Below are positions 1 to 7,535 of a stretch of DNA of 26,062 bases, piece after piece. The translations under genes were made by a program, and so were the position numbers. Origin of the DNA: JBEKTY01 sp049515555 (lineage in GTDB: Bacteria; Planctomycetota; Planctomycetia; Pirellulales; Thermoguttaceae); NCBI GenBank assembly GCA_049515555.1, contig JBEKTY010000112.1, forward strand, positions 1 to 26,062, given 5' to 3'. The notes beneath the pieces are model-generated. The model ran no database searches and was not told the origin of the DNA. It saw only the letters and a program-made list of their open reading frames with translations. How positions within the stretch are numbered: position 1 is the stretch's first letter; each line of letters begins with the position of its first letter.

Positions 1-1
1 C

Positions 2-433
2 TTGAATGACGTGACCAACAACGAGTTTTGGGGCAGCGCGCCCCTGCTCATGTCGGGCGTCGAGCGCTGCCGCTTCGAATCCAACCGGCTCGTTGCCCAA
101 AGCCTGACGGGAGGCAATTCCAAGGAGCCACAGCCGGTCGCGGCGATCCAAGGGACGATTGCCGAATTCAACCTGGTTCGCGACGCGGCCACGTGCTATC
201 ACGTGGGCCAGTCGGCCGACACAACCCTTCTGCGGCGCAATCATGCTTATGCCTGGGATGTCGTTCGTCCGGGCGGCGAACCGTCGGTCGCATTCAAGAT
301 CGATCGCGAGCAGGCGACGGCCGTGCTGGAACTCAACACGACCGAAGGTCGCGAGGGGGTCTGGAATACGTCGGAGCTCGTGCCCGCGCTCCGCGGTGGC
401 AAGCGGCTTCCCAAGGAGGAAGAACGTTTCTGA
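2..433 (+). CDS. C-terminal part of a probable right-handed beta-helix protein (5' end outside window)
   Basis: The reading frame is open at the left edge, so only the last 143 residues are present and no true start can be chosen. The first 60 residues (NNEFWGSAPLLMSGVERCRF and what follows) show the repeating asparagine and hydrophobic spacing of parallel beta-helix coils, as in extracellular polysaccharide-binding or lyase-type proteins. The remaining part looks like a cap or beta-sandwich tail ending in a charged RLPKEEERF. The gene lies 36 bp upstream of the GH127 gene on the same strand, which suggests co-transcription. The beta-helix assignment comes from composition and pattern only. 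No catalytic motif is visible in the part seen, so a specific enzymatic role cannot be given. Confidence 0.6.
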   Translation: MNDVTNNEFWGSAPLLMSGVERCRFESNRLVAQSLTGGNSKEPQPVAAIQGTIAEFNLVRDAATCYHVGQSADTTLLRRNHAYAWDVVRPGGEPSVAFKIDREQATAVLELNTTEGREGVWNTSELVPALRGGKRLPKEEERF

Positions 434-469
434 GGATGACAGCGGCCTTGCGACCAGGAGAGAAACGAC

Positions 470-2941
470 ATGACATTGAGAATTGCAATGGCCGGCGGTT
501 TCTTTCTGGCCATGGCCGTTTTGGCCGCCGCCGATCAACCCAACGTGAAGGTGGTCCGCGAAGTCGGGGGCCAGCGCGGCGGGCGGTATACCGCCAACCG
601 CGCGCCATTGATGCCCAGCGGACTCATCAAACTGCCCATCGGCGCGATCACGCCCAAGGGCTGGCTCCGCTGCCAGTTGGAACTGGAACGCGAGGGCATG
701 GTGGGCCACTTGGCGGAAATCTCAGCGTGGTGCAAGATCGAGGGCAGCGCCTGGGCCAGCCCCGAGGGCAAAGGACACAGCCCTTGGGAAGAGTTGCCCT
801 ACTGGCTGAAAGGCTACGGCGACCTTGGTTACGTGCTCAAGGACGAGGCGATCATCCGTTCGGTCCGCCGCTGGATCGACGGCATGCTCGCTAGCCAGCA
901 GTCCGATGGCTGGTTCGGTCCCCGCGATCTGAAGAAAGGCGAGGGCGGCACGTTCGGCGGCAAGCTGGCCAGTCCTGATTTCTGGCCGCTCATGCCCGTG
1001 CTCAATGCCCTGCAATCGTATCATGAAGCCAGCGGCGATCCTCGGGTCTTGCGGTGTCTGACGGGCTACTTCCGCTGGCAGCTCAATTGCCGCGCGACTC
1101 GTTTCATGGCCGACTGGGCCGACGTCCGCAAGGGCGACAACCTGGAAAGCGTCTACTGGCTCTACAATCGCACCGGCGAGCCGTGGCTGTTGGATCTGGC
1201 GACCAAGATCCACCGCAGCGGAGCGGACTGGACCGGGCGGCTGCCCACCGAGCACGGCGTCAATCTCTCCCAGGGATTCCGCGAGCCGGGCGAATACTAC
1301 TTGCAAACCGGCGAGCGTCCGATGTTCGATGCTACCGTGCGGAACTACGATACGATCATGGGCACGTACGGCCAGTTCCCTGGCGGCGGCTTCGCGGCCG
1401 ACGAGAACTGCCGCTCCGGCTACGTCGACCCGCGGCAAGGATTCGAGACCTGCTCCTGGGTCGAGTTTCTGCACAGTTTCGAGATGCTCACCAGGATTTC
1501 CGGCGATCCCTTGTGGGCTGAGCGTTGCGAGGAGATCGCCTTCAACTCCTTGCCCGCCGCGCTCACCCCAGACCTCAAGGGGCTGCATTACCTCACCGCG
1601 CCGAACCAGGTGCAGCTCGATCGGCTGGACAAGTCGCCGGGCATCCAGAACGGCGGGGCGATGTTCATCTATAGCCCCTGGGAATTCCGCTGCTGCCAGC
1701 ATAATGTTTCCCACGGCTGGCCGTACTACGCCGAGGAACTGTGGCTGGCGACGGCCGACAACGGCTTGTGCGCCTCGCTGTATGCCGCTTCGGAAGTTAC
1801 CGCCAAGGTCGGCGACGGCACGGCAGTAAGCGTGGCCGAGACGACCGACTATCCCTTCGGCGACAGGATCGAGTTGAAACTGACGGCGTCACAAGCGGTC
1901 CGTTTCCCGTTGTACCTGCGGATTCCGGGCTGGTGCCGAAAGCCGGCCATCGGTGTCAACGGCCAGGACCTGAGCGTCGCCGCTCAGCCGCCTTCGTACG
2001 TGCGCATCGAGCGGACGTGGAGCCCGGGCGACACGCTTTCGCTGCGGCTACCTATGACCATTGGCGTCCGCACCTGGACCAAGAATCACAACGCCGTTTC
2101 GATAGGCTACGGACCGCTCTGGTTCTCGCTGAAGATCGGCGAGAAGTGGTCGCTGTTCCTCGGGACCGATACGTGGCCCGGCTGGGAGGTCTTCCCCACG
2201 ACCCCGTGGAACTACGGCCTGGTGCTCGACGAGAAGGCCCCGGCAAGCTCGTTCGAGTTGATTCGCCGCGCGGGACCACTGGCCGGACAACCGTTTACCC
2301 CCGAAGCGGTTCCGCTGCAAATGAAAGCCAAGGCCCGCAGAATTCCGCACTGGACGCTCAATGGCCGAGGTCTGATCGGGGCGCTGCAGCAGAGCCCCGC
2401 CCGGTCGACGGAGCCGCTGGAAACGGCGACGCTCATTCCCATGGGCTCCGCACGTTTGCGGGTTGCCGCCTTTCCGACCATCGGCAGCGGGCCGGACGCG
2501 CACGATTGGGTCGAGCCGCCGGACTTCCGGGTCTCCGCCTCGTACAGTCCCGCGCTCGAGGCGCCCGATGCGCTGTGCAACGGCAGCAAGCCCGCCCGTT
2601 CCAATGATCACAAGATCCCGCGTTTCACCTGGTGGCCGCACAGCGGCACGACCGAGTGGGTGCAGTACGAGTTCATGCCGCCGCGAAAACTTTCCGTTGC
2701 AGAGGTCTATTGGTTCGACGACGGGCCCAAGGGCGGGTGCCGGTTGCCGGCGTCCTGGCGGTTGCTGTATAAAGACGGTCAGGCGTGGAAAGCGGTGGAA
2801 GAAGCCTCGGCCTGCGCGACCAAGCCCGACCGGTTCAATCGCACCACGTTTCAGCCCGTCCAGACTCGCGGGCTGCGGCTGGAAGTCAAACTCCAGTCCG
2901 GCTTTTCCGGCGGGGTTTTGCAATGGAAGATCGGAGAGTGA
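470..2941 (+). CDS. Secreted GH127 (DUF1680) beta-L-arabinofuranosidase-like protein
   Basis: This 823-aa protein starts with a Sec signal peptide (MTLRIAMAGGFFLAMAVLAA) after a good ribosome site (AGGAGAG, about 9 bp upstream). Residues from about 45 to 440 form the alpha/alpha-barrel of the DUF1680/GH127 family, followed by beta-sandwich domains. In the characterised enzyme HypBA1 a zinc-bound cysteine is the nucleophile and the metal is held by Glu, Cys and a Cys-Cys pair. The same set is seen here as E326-T-C328 and C408-C409, and E312 is a candidate general acid/base. The family removes terminal beta-L-arabinofuranose; some relatives have other specificities. An unusual C-terminal extension (about residues 690-823, F-x-WWPHSGTTEWVQYEF and so on) resembles a discoidin/F5-F8C-like carbohydrate-binding module. 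It probably belongs to a unit with the beta-helix gene before it and the LamG gene 134 bp after it. Family assignment is strong; exact substrate is not known. Confidence 0.88.
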   Translation: MTLRIAMAGGFFLAMAVLAAADQPNVKVVREVGGQRGGRYTANRAPLMPSGLIKLPIGAITPKGWLRCQLELEREGMVGHLAEISAWCKIEGSAWASPEGKGHSPWEELPYWLKGYGDLGYVLKDEAIIRSVRRWIDGMLASQQSDGWFGPRDLKKGEGGTFGGKLASPDFWPLMPVLNALQSYHEASGDPRVLRCLTGYFRWQLNCRATRFMADWADVRKGDNLESVYWLYNRTGEPWLLDLATKIHRSGADWTGRLPTEHGVNLSQGFREPGEYYLQTGERPMFDATVRNYDTIMGTYGQFPGGGFAADENCRSGYVDPRQGFETCSWVEFLHSFEMLTRISGDPLWAERCEEIAFNSLPAALTPDLKGLHYLTAPNQVQLDRLDKSPGIQNGGAMFIYSPWEFRCCQHNVSHGWPYYAEELWLATADNGLCASLYAASEVTAKVGDGTAVSVAETTDYPFGDRIELKLTASQAVRFPLYLRIPGWCRKPAIGVNGQDLSVAAQPPSYVRIERTWSPGDTLSLRLPMTIGVRTWTKNHNAVSIGYGPLWFSLKIGEKWSLFLGTDTWPGWEVFPTTPWNYGLVLDEKAPASSFELIRRAGPLAGQPFTPEAVPLQMKAKARRIPHWTLNGRGLIGALQQSPARSTEPLETATLIPMGSARLRVAAFPTIGSGPDAHDWVEPPDFRVSASYSPALEAPDALCNGSKPARSNDHKIPRFTWWPHSGTTEWVQYEFMPPRKLSVAEVYWFDDGPKGGCRLPASWRLLYKDGQAWKAVEEASACATKPDRFNRTTFQPVQTRGLRLEVKLQSGFSGGVLQWKIGE

Positions 2942-3075
2942 GGAAGCGAAGAAGAGCAGGAAGACACATGAGCCGGTCCATGAGAACGATTGCCGGGCGA
3001 TTTTCTTTTCGAGCGATCCGTATTCCGTCGGTAAGAATCAGTTTCCCTACCAGTCTGTTGTCGGGAAAGGTGACC

Positions 3076-6000
3076 ATGCTGCGCACCCTGTTGCCCATCC
3101 GTCTAGTCTTGATGGTTGCCGTCCTGCTGCCCTGGCGCTGTGCGCTGGCCGCGCCGGAGAACGCGCCGCCGAAGTTGAGGCTGTGGCTCCGTGCCGACGA
3201 CCTGAAGAACCTTCAGGACGGCGACCGGATCGACCGCTGGCCGGATGCCGCCGGCCGCTACGACGCGGTAGCCAAGGGCGCCGCTCGCCCGTTGTATCGG
3301 GCCAAGGGCGCAGCCGGCCGGCCGGCTGTGACGTTCGACCCCAACCTCGCCGCCAGTCCGAAGGTCGTCCGCCGGCTCACCCTGCCGCTGGCGGGCGAGT
3401 GGCCGGGCGGCACGATCCTGATGGTCGGTACCAAGGCCAACCACCTGGTTTGGCTGGGCACCACGCCGGGCGGCCAGGGTGACTTGCGCCTGCTCGGCAC
3501 CGTGCAGTGGTGCAACACGCCCGACTCGCCCGCCTTAGGTCTCGCGCTGCCGGACAAGCCCGGCCTACAGATCGCCGGCCTGACCGCCGGCCTGGTCGAC
3601 GACGGCTTGCGGCTCAGCGTCCACGCCGACGGCCAGCGGATGGGCTCCTTCAGCGGCAAGTCCGGGGTCTACGGCCTGATATGGAAGGATGCCAATCTCG
3701 GCGGTTACCTCGATTGGGTCGGGTTCGACGGCGAAATCTGCGAACTGCTGGTCTACCAGGGCGAGCTGAGCGACCAGGACCGCCAGGCGGCCGAACGCTA
3801 CCTGGGCGGCAAGTATAAGCTGACGGTCGCCCAGCCCAAGGGAACGAATCTGCCGGCGCCGCCGAACCCGCCAGGCTGGCCGTTGCCGCCCGTGCCGCAG
3901 GTGGTCAAGCCGCCGCTGCCACCCATCACCACCCAACCAGTCATGACCGGTCTGCAACACTGGTTCAAGGCCGACGACTTGAAGCTTGAGTCCGGGCGGC
4001 CGGTCGATGGCTGGCCGGCTGCGGTGGGCGGCGCTACCCTTACCAACAGCGGGGACGCCCGGCCGACGTTCGTGGCCGAGGGCCTCAACGGCCGGCCCGC
4101 GCTGCGGTTCGACGGCGACAAGCAGGCCAACCCGCCGGTCCGCCAGAAGCTCAGCGCCCCGCTGCCCGACGGCCAGTACAAGGAATCGACAATCATCCTG
4201 GTCGGCCAGGGCCTGACCACCGGCGGCTCGTTCGGCTCGGACTTCGGCCGCCCGTCCGAGGTGCGGCTGATCGGCAACTTGCAGCACTGCGGCAGCGCGT
4301 TGGGGGCCAGCGCGCCGCTGCTCGGACTGCTCGCCAAGGGTCAGCTTTTCACCCTCGTGACCCGTTTCGACGAGCAGGGCGGGAGGATGTTCTGCTACGC
4401 CAACGGCCAATTACAGACCGACCATAGCGCGGCGCCGCAGGACGTTCGCCAGCCGTACGTCGAGTACAACAACCTCCAGGTCGGCGAGTATTTCGACCCG
4501 ATGCGCGGCACGATCGCCGAAATCCTGATCTACAGCAAAGCGCTCTCCGACACCGAGCGGCAGCAGACCGAGAGATACCTGACCGAGAAGTACAGCCTAC
4601 TGTCGCCGACCGCGGAACAGGCCGTCTTGGCCCGCACCCCGTGGTCGCTGGTCTTCCCGCACCTGAGGGCAACCCAGAGTTGGGCGGCCAACAGCTTCAG
4701 CGGCAAGCCCCATTGGGTGCAGACGGGCATGTTCGACTGCTGCATGTTGCCGGACGGCACGATCGTCGCATGCAGTGTGTGGGATGAGGCGCACAAAGAG
4801 CTCGGGTTCTACAAGGACGGCCAGGCGCTGGGCGGGTTCGGCGGCGGCTGTGCCGCGCTGGGCACCGACGGGCGGTTCCTGTACGTGGGCACCAGCGGCA
4901 TGGGCAAGGCCCAATCGGGCGTCAAGCGCATGGCCCTCAGGCCCGGCGACGCCCTGGCCGTCCAGGACGAGCCGCCGCTGCCGGTGCTCCAGGTGCCGGC
5001 CGACCAGTGGTCGCGGCCTTTCCTGCGCGAGGCCCCCTGGCCCGGCAAGAAGCCCGGCGAGCCGACTTGGTTCGCCACCGCCAAGGCCTGGGACGAAGTG
5101 GTTTCCATCGTCCCGGTCGGCGCCGAGCTGTGGGTCACGGTCGGCGGCCTGAAAGACATCCAGGTACTCGACCGCGACCAGGGCACGGTCAAGCGCACCA
5201 TCCCCTGCGCGGCGCCGCCGCGGAAGCTGGCGGTCGCCAAGGACGGCACGGTCTGGGCGGAGGTCGGCACGCAGGTGGTCCAGCTCACGGCCGACGGCCA
5301 GCCGACCGGCAAGCGGATCGAGGGTCTGAAGCCCGGTGGTCTGGCGGTCGACGCCGCGGGGCACGTCCTTGTGGGCGACGTGGGTGCGCGGCAGCAGGTG
5401 GTCACCTTCGACGTAACCGGCCCGCAGCCCAAGGAGATCGCCACGTTGGGCCAGTGCGGCGGCGTCTACGCCAGCCCCCGACCCGGCATGATCGGCTCCG
5501 GCCGGCTGATGAACCCGATCGACATCGAGATCGACCCGGCTGGCAACCTGGTGGTCCTCAACGCCGGCTGCCTGATCTGCGGCTACACGCCCGCGGGCAA
5601 GCAACTCTGGAGCCTGCAGGCGACCAGCTTCTGCATGGCGCCCGACTTCGATCCGGCCAGCGACGGTCAGGACATGTACAGCGGCATGCACCACTTCGTC
5701 GCCTGCCCCGGCCAGCCCGCGGGCCGCGACTGGGTCTGGCGCGGCACCACGCTCGACCCCTTCCGCTTCGACGAGAAGCTGGTCGGCACCGCCAATCAGG
5801 ACAACCAGTGCCAGCGCATCAACGGCCGGCTCTACCGCATAGTTGTCGCCGACGACATCAAGATCGCCGAGCAGGAGCCAGGCAGCGAGATCTTCATGCC
5901 GCGGGCGATCTACTGCCAGGACGAGCGGAGTCACTTTTGGCGACCGGCCGGGGCGCCGAAACAGGGCCGCTACCTGTGGAGCGACCGCAACGGCGACGGA

Positions 6001-6666
6001 AAGGTGCAGCCCGAGGAGATCAGCGTGCCCGCCCCGAACGACCACAACCCGACCCAGTCGTTCTCGCTCTGGATGGACGACCGCGGCGACTTGTGGGAGC
6101 CGCTAGGCCGCTGGGGAATGCGCCACATTCCGGCGAAGATGACCGCCGACGGCCGGCCGACCTGGAGCCTGGCCGACGAGATCAAGGTCCCGCGGCCTTC
6201 CGACTTTCTGGACGTCGAGCGCTCGATCTACTATCCGGCCGCCGACACCATGTACCTGGCCGGCATGACCTGGGACCAACCCGGCGGCAAGGACTGGGGC
6301 TTCGGCCACTGCGGCCGGCTGACCGTGCGCTATGCCGACTGGAGCAAACCGACCCGGAGGATCGTCAGCCGCATGGTCTACCCGGAGGGCACCGACACGA
6401 TGCGCAGCCTGACCATCGTGCCGCAGCTCGACCGCTTGTTCATCGGCGAGATGGGCAGCGCCACGATCTTCGCCTTCAATACCAAGACCGGCAAGCTGCT
6501 CGGCATCCTGGAGCCCGACGTGCGGCGGTTCGGTCCTGCCATGGCGTGGTTCGACCAATCGGGGGCGATCCGGGCGACCGCGCGGTCCAACGGCGAGATT
6601 TTGATCACGGCCGAGGAAGGGCTATGCGGGAAGTTCCTCGTTTACCGGCTGCCGCCAGGGCCGTAG
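3076..6666 (+). CDS. Large secreted protein: two LamG-like domains plus beta-propeller with an EF-hand-type loop
   Basis: The chosen ATG at 3076 follows GGGAAAGG and gives a normal signal peptide (MLRTLLPIRLVLMVAVLLPW, cut near ALA-AP at residue 25), leaving a 1196-aa protein. The frame is open further upstream, and an ATG at 2968 with its own AGGAAG is a possible alternative start. Two concanavalin/LamG-like sandwiches occupy about residues 30-250 and 285-510. Each ends in the hallmark helix motif (LSDQDRQAAERYLGGKY; LSDTERQQTERYLTEKY), so they are an internal duplication joined by a proline-rich linker. Residues 520-1196 look like a beta-propeller (SMP-30/NHL type) with repeated DG-x-hydrophobic strands. 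A calcium-loop-like DRNGDGKVQPEE lies at residues 970-981. No hydrolase signature is visible. The likely role is polysaccharide binding or cell-surface recognition beside the GH127 enzyme. The molecular function is unknown. Confidence 0.8.
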   Translation: MLRTLLPIRLVLMVAVLLPWRCALAAPENAPPKLRLWLRADDLKNLQDGDRIDRWPDAAGRYDAVAKGAARPLYRAKGAAGRPAVTFDPNLAASPKVVRRLTLPLAGEWPGGTILMVGTKANHLVWLGTTPGGQGDLRLLGTVQWCNTPDSPALGLALPDKPGLQIAGLTAGLVDDGLRLSVHADGQRMGSFSGKSGVYGLIWKDANLGGYLDWVGFDGEICELLVYQGELSDQDRQAAERYLGGKYKLTVAQPKGTNLPAPPNPPGWPLPPVPQVVKPPLPPITTQPVMTGLQHWFKADDLKLESGRPVDGWPAAVGGATLTNSGDARPTFVAEGLNGRPALRFDGDKQANPPVRQKLSAPLPDGQYKESTIILVGQGLTTGGSFGSDFGRPSEVRLIGNLQHCGSALGASAPLLGLLAKGQLFTLVTRFDEQGGRMFCYANGQLQTDHSAAPQDVRQPYVEYNNLQVGEYFDPMRGTIAEILIYSKALSDTERQQTERYLTEKYSLLSPTAEQAVLARTPWSLVFPHLRATQSWAANSFSGKPHWVQTGMFDCCMLPDGTIVACSVWDEAHKELGFYKDGQALGGFGGGCAALGTDGRFLYVGTSGMGKAQSGVKRMALRPGDALAVQDEPPLPVLQVPADQWSRPFLREAPWPGKKPGEPTWFATAKAWDEVVSIVPVGAELWVTVGGLKDIQVLDRDQGTVKRTIPCAAPPRKLAVAKDGTVWAEVGTQVVQLTADGQPTGKRIEGLKPGGLAVDAAGHVLVGDVGARQQVVTFDVTGPQPKEIATLGQCGGVYASPRPGMIGSGRLMNPIDIEIDPAGNLVVLNAGCLICGYTPAGKQLWSLQATSFCMAPDFDPASDGQDMYSGMHHFVACPGQPAGRDWVWRGTTLDPFRFDEKLVGTANQDNQCQRINGRLYRIVVADDIKIAEQEPGSEIFMPRAIYCQDERSHFWRPAGAPKQGRYLWSDRNGDGKVQPEEISVPAPNDHNPTQSFSLWMDDRGDLWEPLGRWGMRHIPAKMTADGRPTWSLADEIKVPRPSDFLDVERSIYYPAADTMYLAGMTWDQPGGKDWGFGHCGRLTVRYADWSKPTRRIVSRMVYPEGTDTMRSLTIVPQLDRLFIGEMGSATIFAFNTKTGKLLGILEPDVRRFGPAMAWFDQSGAIRATARSNGEILITAEEGLCGKFLVYRLPPGP

Positions 6667-7037
6667 GGCGCGGTCGTCCTATTTTTCTCCCATTGCCTCA
6701 CGGCGATGGCCATGGGCAACTCCCATACGACCTTGTCGCCGCTGCTCCACGTCCGCGCGATCCGCAGCAGTTCGCCACCCTTGGCCACGATTTCTGCCGG
6801 CTGGCCGTTAATGCTGAGCTTCGGCTGAGCGCACCACGCCGGGATGCGAAGATAAAGCGGGAAAGCCACGCTCTTGGGGCTCGATAGCAACAACTCGATC
6901 CGCTCGTCGAACGGGTAGCACGTGCTTTGCTCAAGGGTCACCTTGGTGCCGTCGCCGACCTGTGCCGTCACAGTACATGGGGCGTACATCATGGCGGCCA
7001 GTCCGCGATCGGGCGTGGCCTGACCGTGGACATCGTA
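6642..7037 (-). pseudogene. GH127 (DUF1680) C-terminal fragment
   Basis: On the minus strand this stretch encodes about 120 residues (LAAMMYAPCTVTAQVGDGT ... FPLYLRIPAWCAQPKLSING ... RTWSSGDKVVWELPMAIAVRQWEKN). It aligns with the post-catalytic beta-sandwich region of the complete GH127 protein at 470-2941 (NGLCASLYAASEVTAKVGDG, FPLYLRIPGWCRKP and so on). The barrel with the zinc cysteines is absent, and homology stops abruptly after WEKNR, where the intact protein continues toward a YGPL motif. It is convergent with, and overlaps, the 3' end of the preceding gene. It lacks a start and the catalytic half, so it is a dead fragment of a second, diverged GH127 gene rather than a copy of the intact one. 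Homology is clear; exact fragment borders are approximate. Confidence 0.75.
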
Positions 7038-7044
7038 GATGTCA

Positions 7045-7368
7045 TTATAGTTGCTCTCCATCTGGGCTGGGAACGACGCGAATCTCTGTGTTTCCAGAAT
7101 CGCTCGTGGCATGAAGCGTCTTCTTCGCGGTGTTCTTGCGGATCGCCTCATGCTCCGCCGCATCGTAGGGGCGACCGTCGGAGTGGAACAGGTCATGGAA
7201 CCAGACCTTTGGCTCCGGCGTGCCGCGCTTGTGATACCAGGCGAACTGGCACTGCGTACGGCCGTTGACGAGGCCCCAACTGTAACAGCCCACGTCTTCC
7301 CGCTTGAACAGCGGCAGGTCGGTTTCCCAACGGCTTCCCTGGAGCCGCGCCATCCACATAGAAAGACC
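7045..7368 (-). pseudogene. Fragment of a secreted glycoside hydrolase (xylanase/cellulase-like C terminus)
   Basis: The minus strand encodes WMARLQGSRWETDLPLFKRE, then GCYSWGLVNGRTQCQFAWYH and PEPKVWFHDLFHSDGRPYD. This resembles the C-terminal end of planctomycete proteins annotated as 1,4-beta-xylanase or cellulase-family (TIM-barrel) hydrolases, in which an active-site-end strand carries a T-E-W-M-A-R sequence. Here the residues just before WMAR are no longer T-E, so the break lies at the catalytic strand and the upstream barrel is gone. After about 80 residues the frame runs into an unrelated tail and stops next to the GH127 fragment. I read this as a decayed remnant. The family call rests on recalled similarity and is moderate. 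Confidence 0.55.
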
Positions 7369-7406
7369 AGTAGGTTACGACGGAGGGAGGTCTTGCGGGA
7401 AATAAC

Positions 7407-7497
7407 GGCCTCGACCGGGAGCTTTTGCTTGCACGTCTTCGAGGATACCATAACTGCAAGCGGTAATGAAGATTGCGGCCAAAGAAATGGGCTCAAG
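7407..7497 (+). promoter_or_regulatory. Conserved leader element, copy 1, with 8/21/8 inverted repeat
   Basis: These 91 bases match 19852-19942 at about 83% identity without gaps, and both copies end about 40 bp before the start codon of a secreted plus-strand gene. Inside is an inverted repeat with arms TGCTTGCA (7426-7433) and TGCAAGCG (7455-7462) around a 21-nt loop. The loop core TCTTCGAGGATA is shared with copy 2. The outermost pair is T/G here and C/G in copy 2, so an RNA stem would be kept as a wobble. Differences show no clear codon-position bias in any frame I checked, which argues against coding. It may be an operator, an RNA leader or the border of a mobile unit. Confidence 0.6.
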
Positions 7498-7535
7498 GAA
7501 ACGCTGGACCACTGTAGCAAGATCGGGGAGGTGAC

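Noticed and set aside
2968..3075. ATG at 2968 as start of the LamG protein
   Set aside because: It has an AGGAAG site, but would place about 36 basic residues before the obvious signal peptide. The ATG at 3076 gives a standard exported protein; kept as an alternative only.
5007..6887. A second plus-strand frame of about 620 codons overlapping the LamG/propeller gene
   Set aside because: Arg/Gly/Pro-rich shadow with no start signal; the propeller frame carries all recognisable motifs.
7426..7462. Reading the leader palindrome as an integron attC site
   Set aside because: It lacks the R'/R'' core sites (RYYYAAC and GTTRRRY) and there is no integrase gene.
7426..7462. TTGCAC/TTGCAA followed by TACCAT/TATCAT in the leader as a sigma-70 promoter
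   Set aside because: The spacer would be about 11 bp, far from the usual 16-18 bp.
7407..7497. The leader element as a conserved short coding sequence
   Set aside because: Substitutions do not concentrate at third positions convincingly in any frame, and a stop lies at the same place in one plus frame without start or ribosome site.
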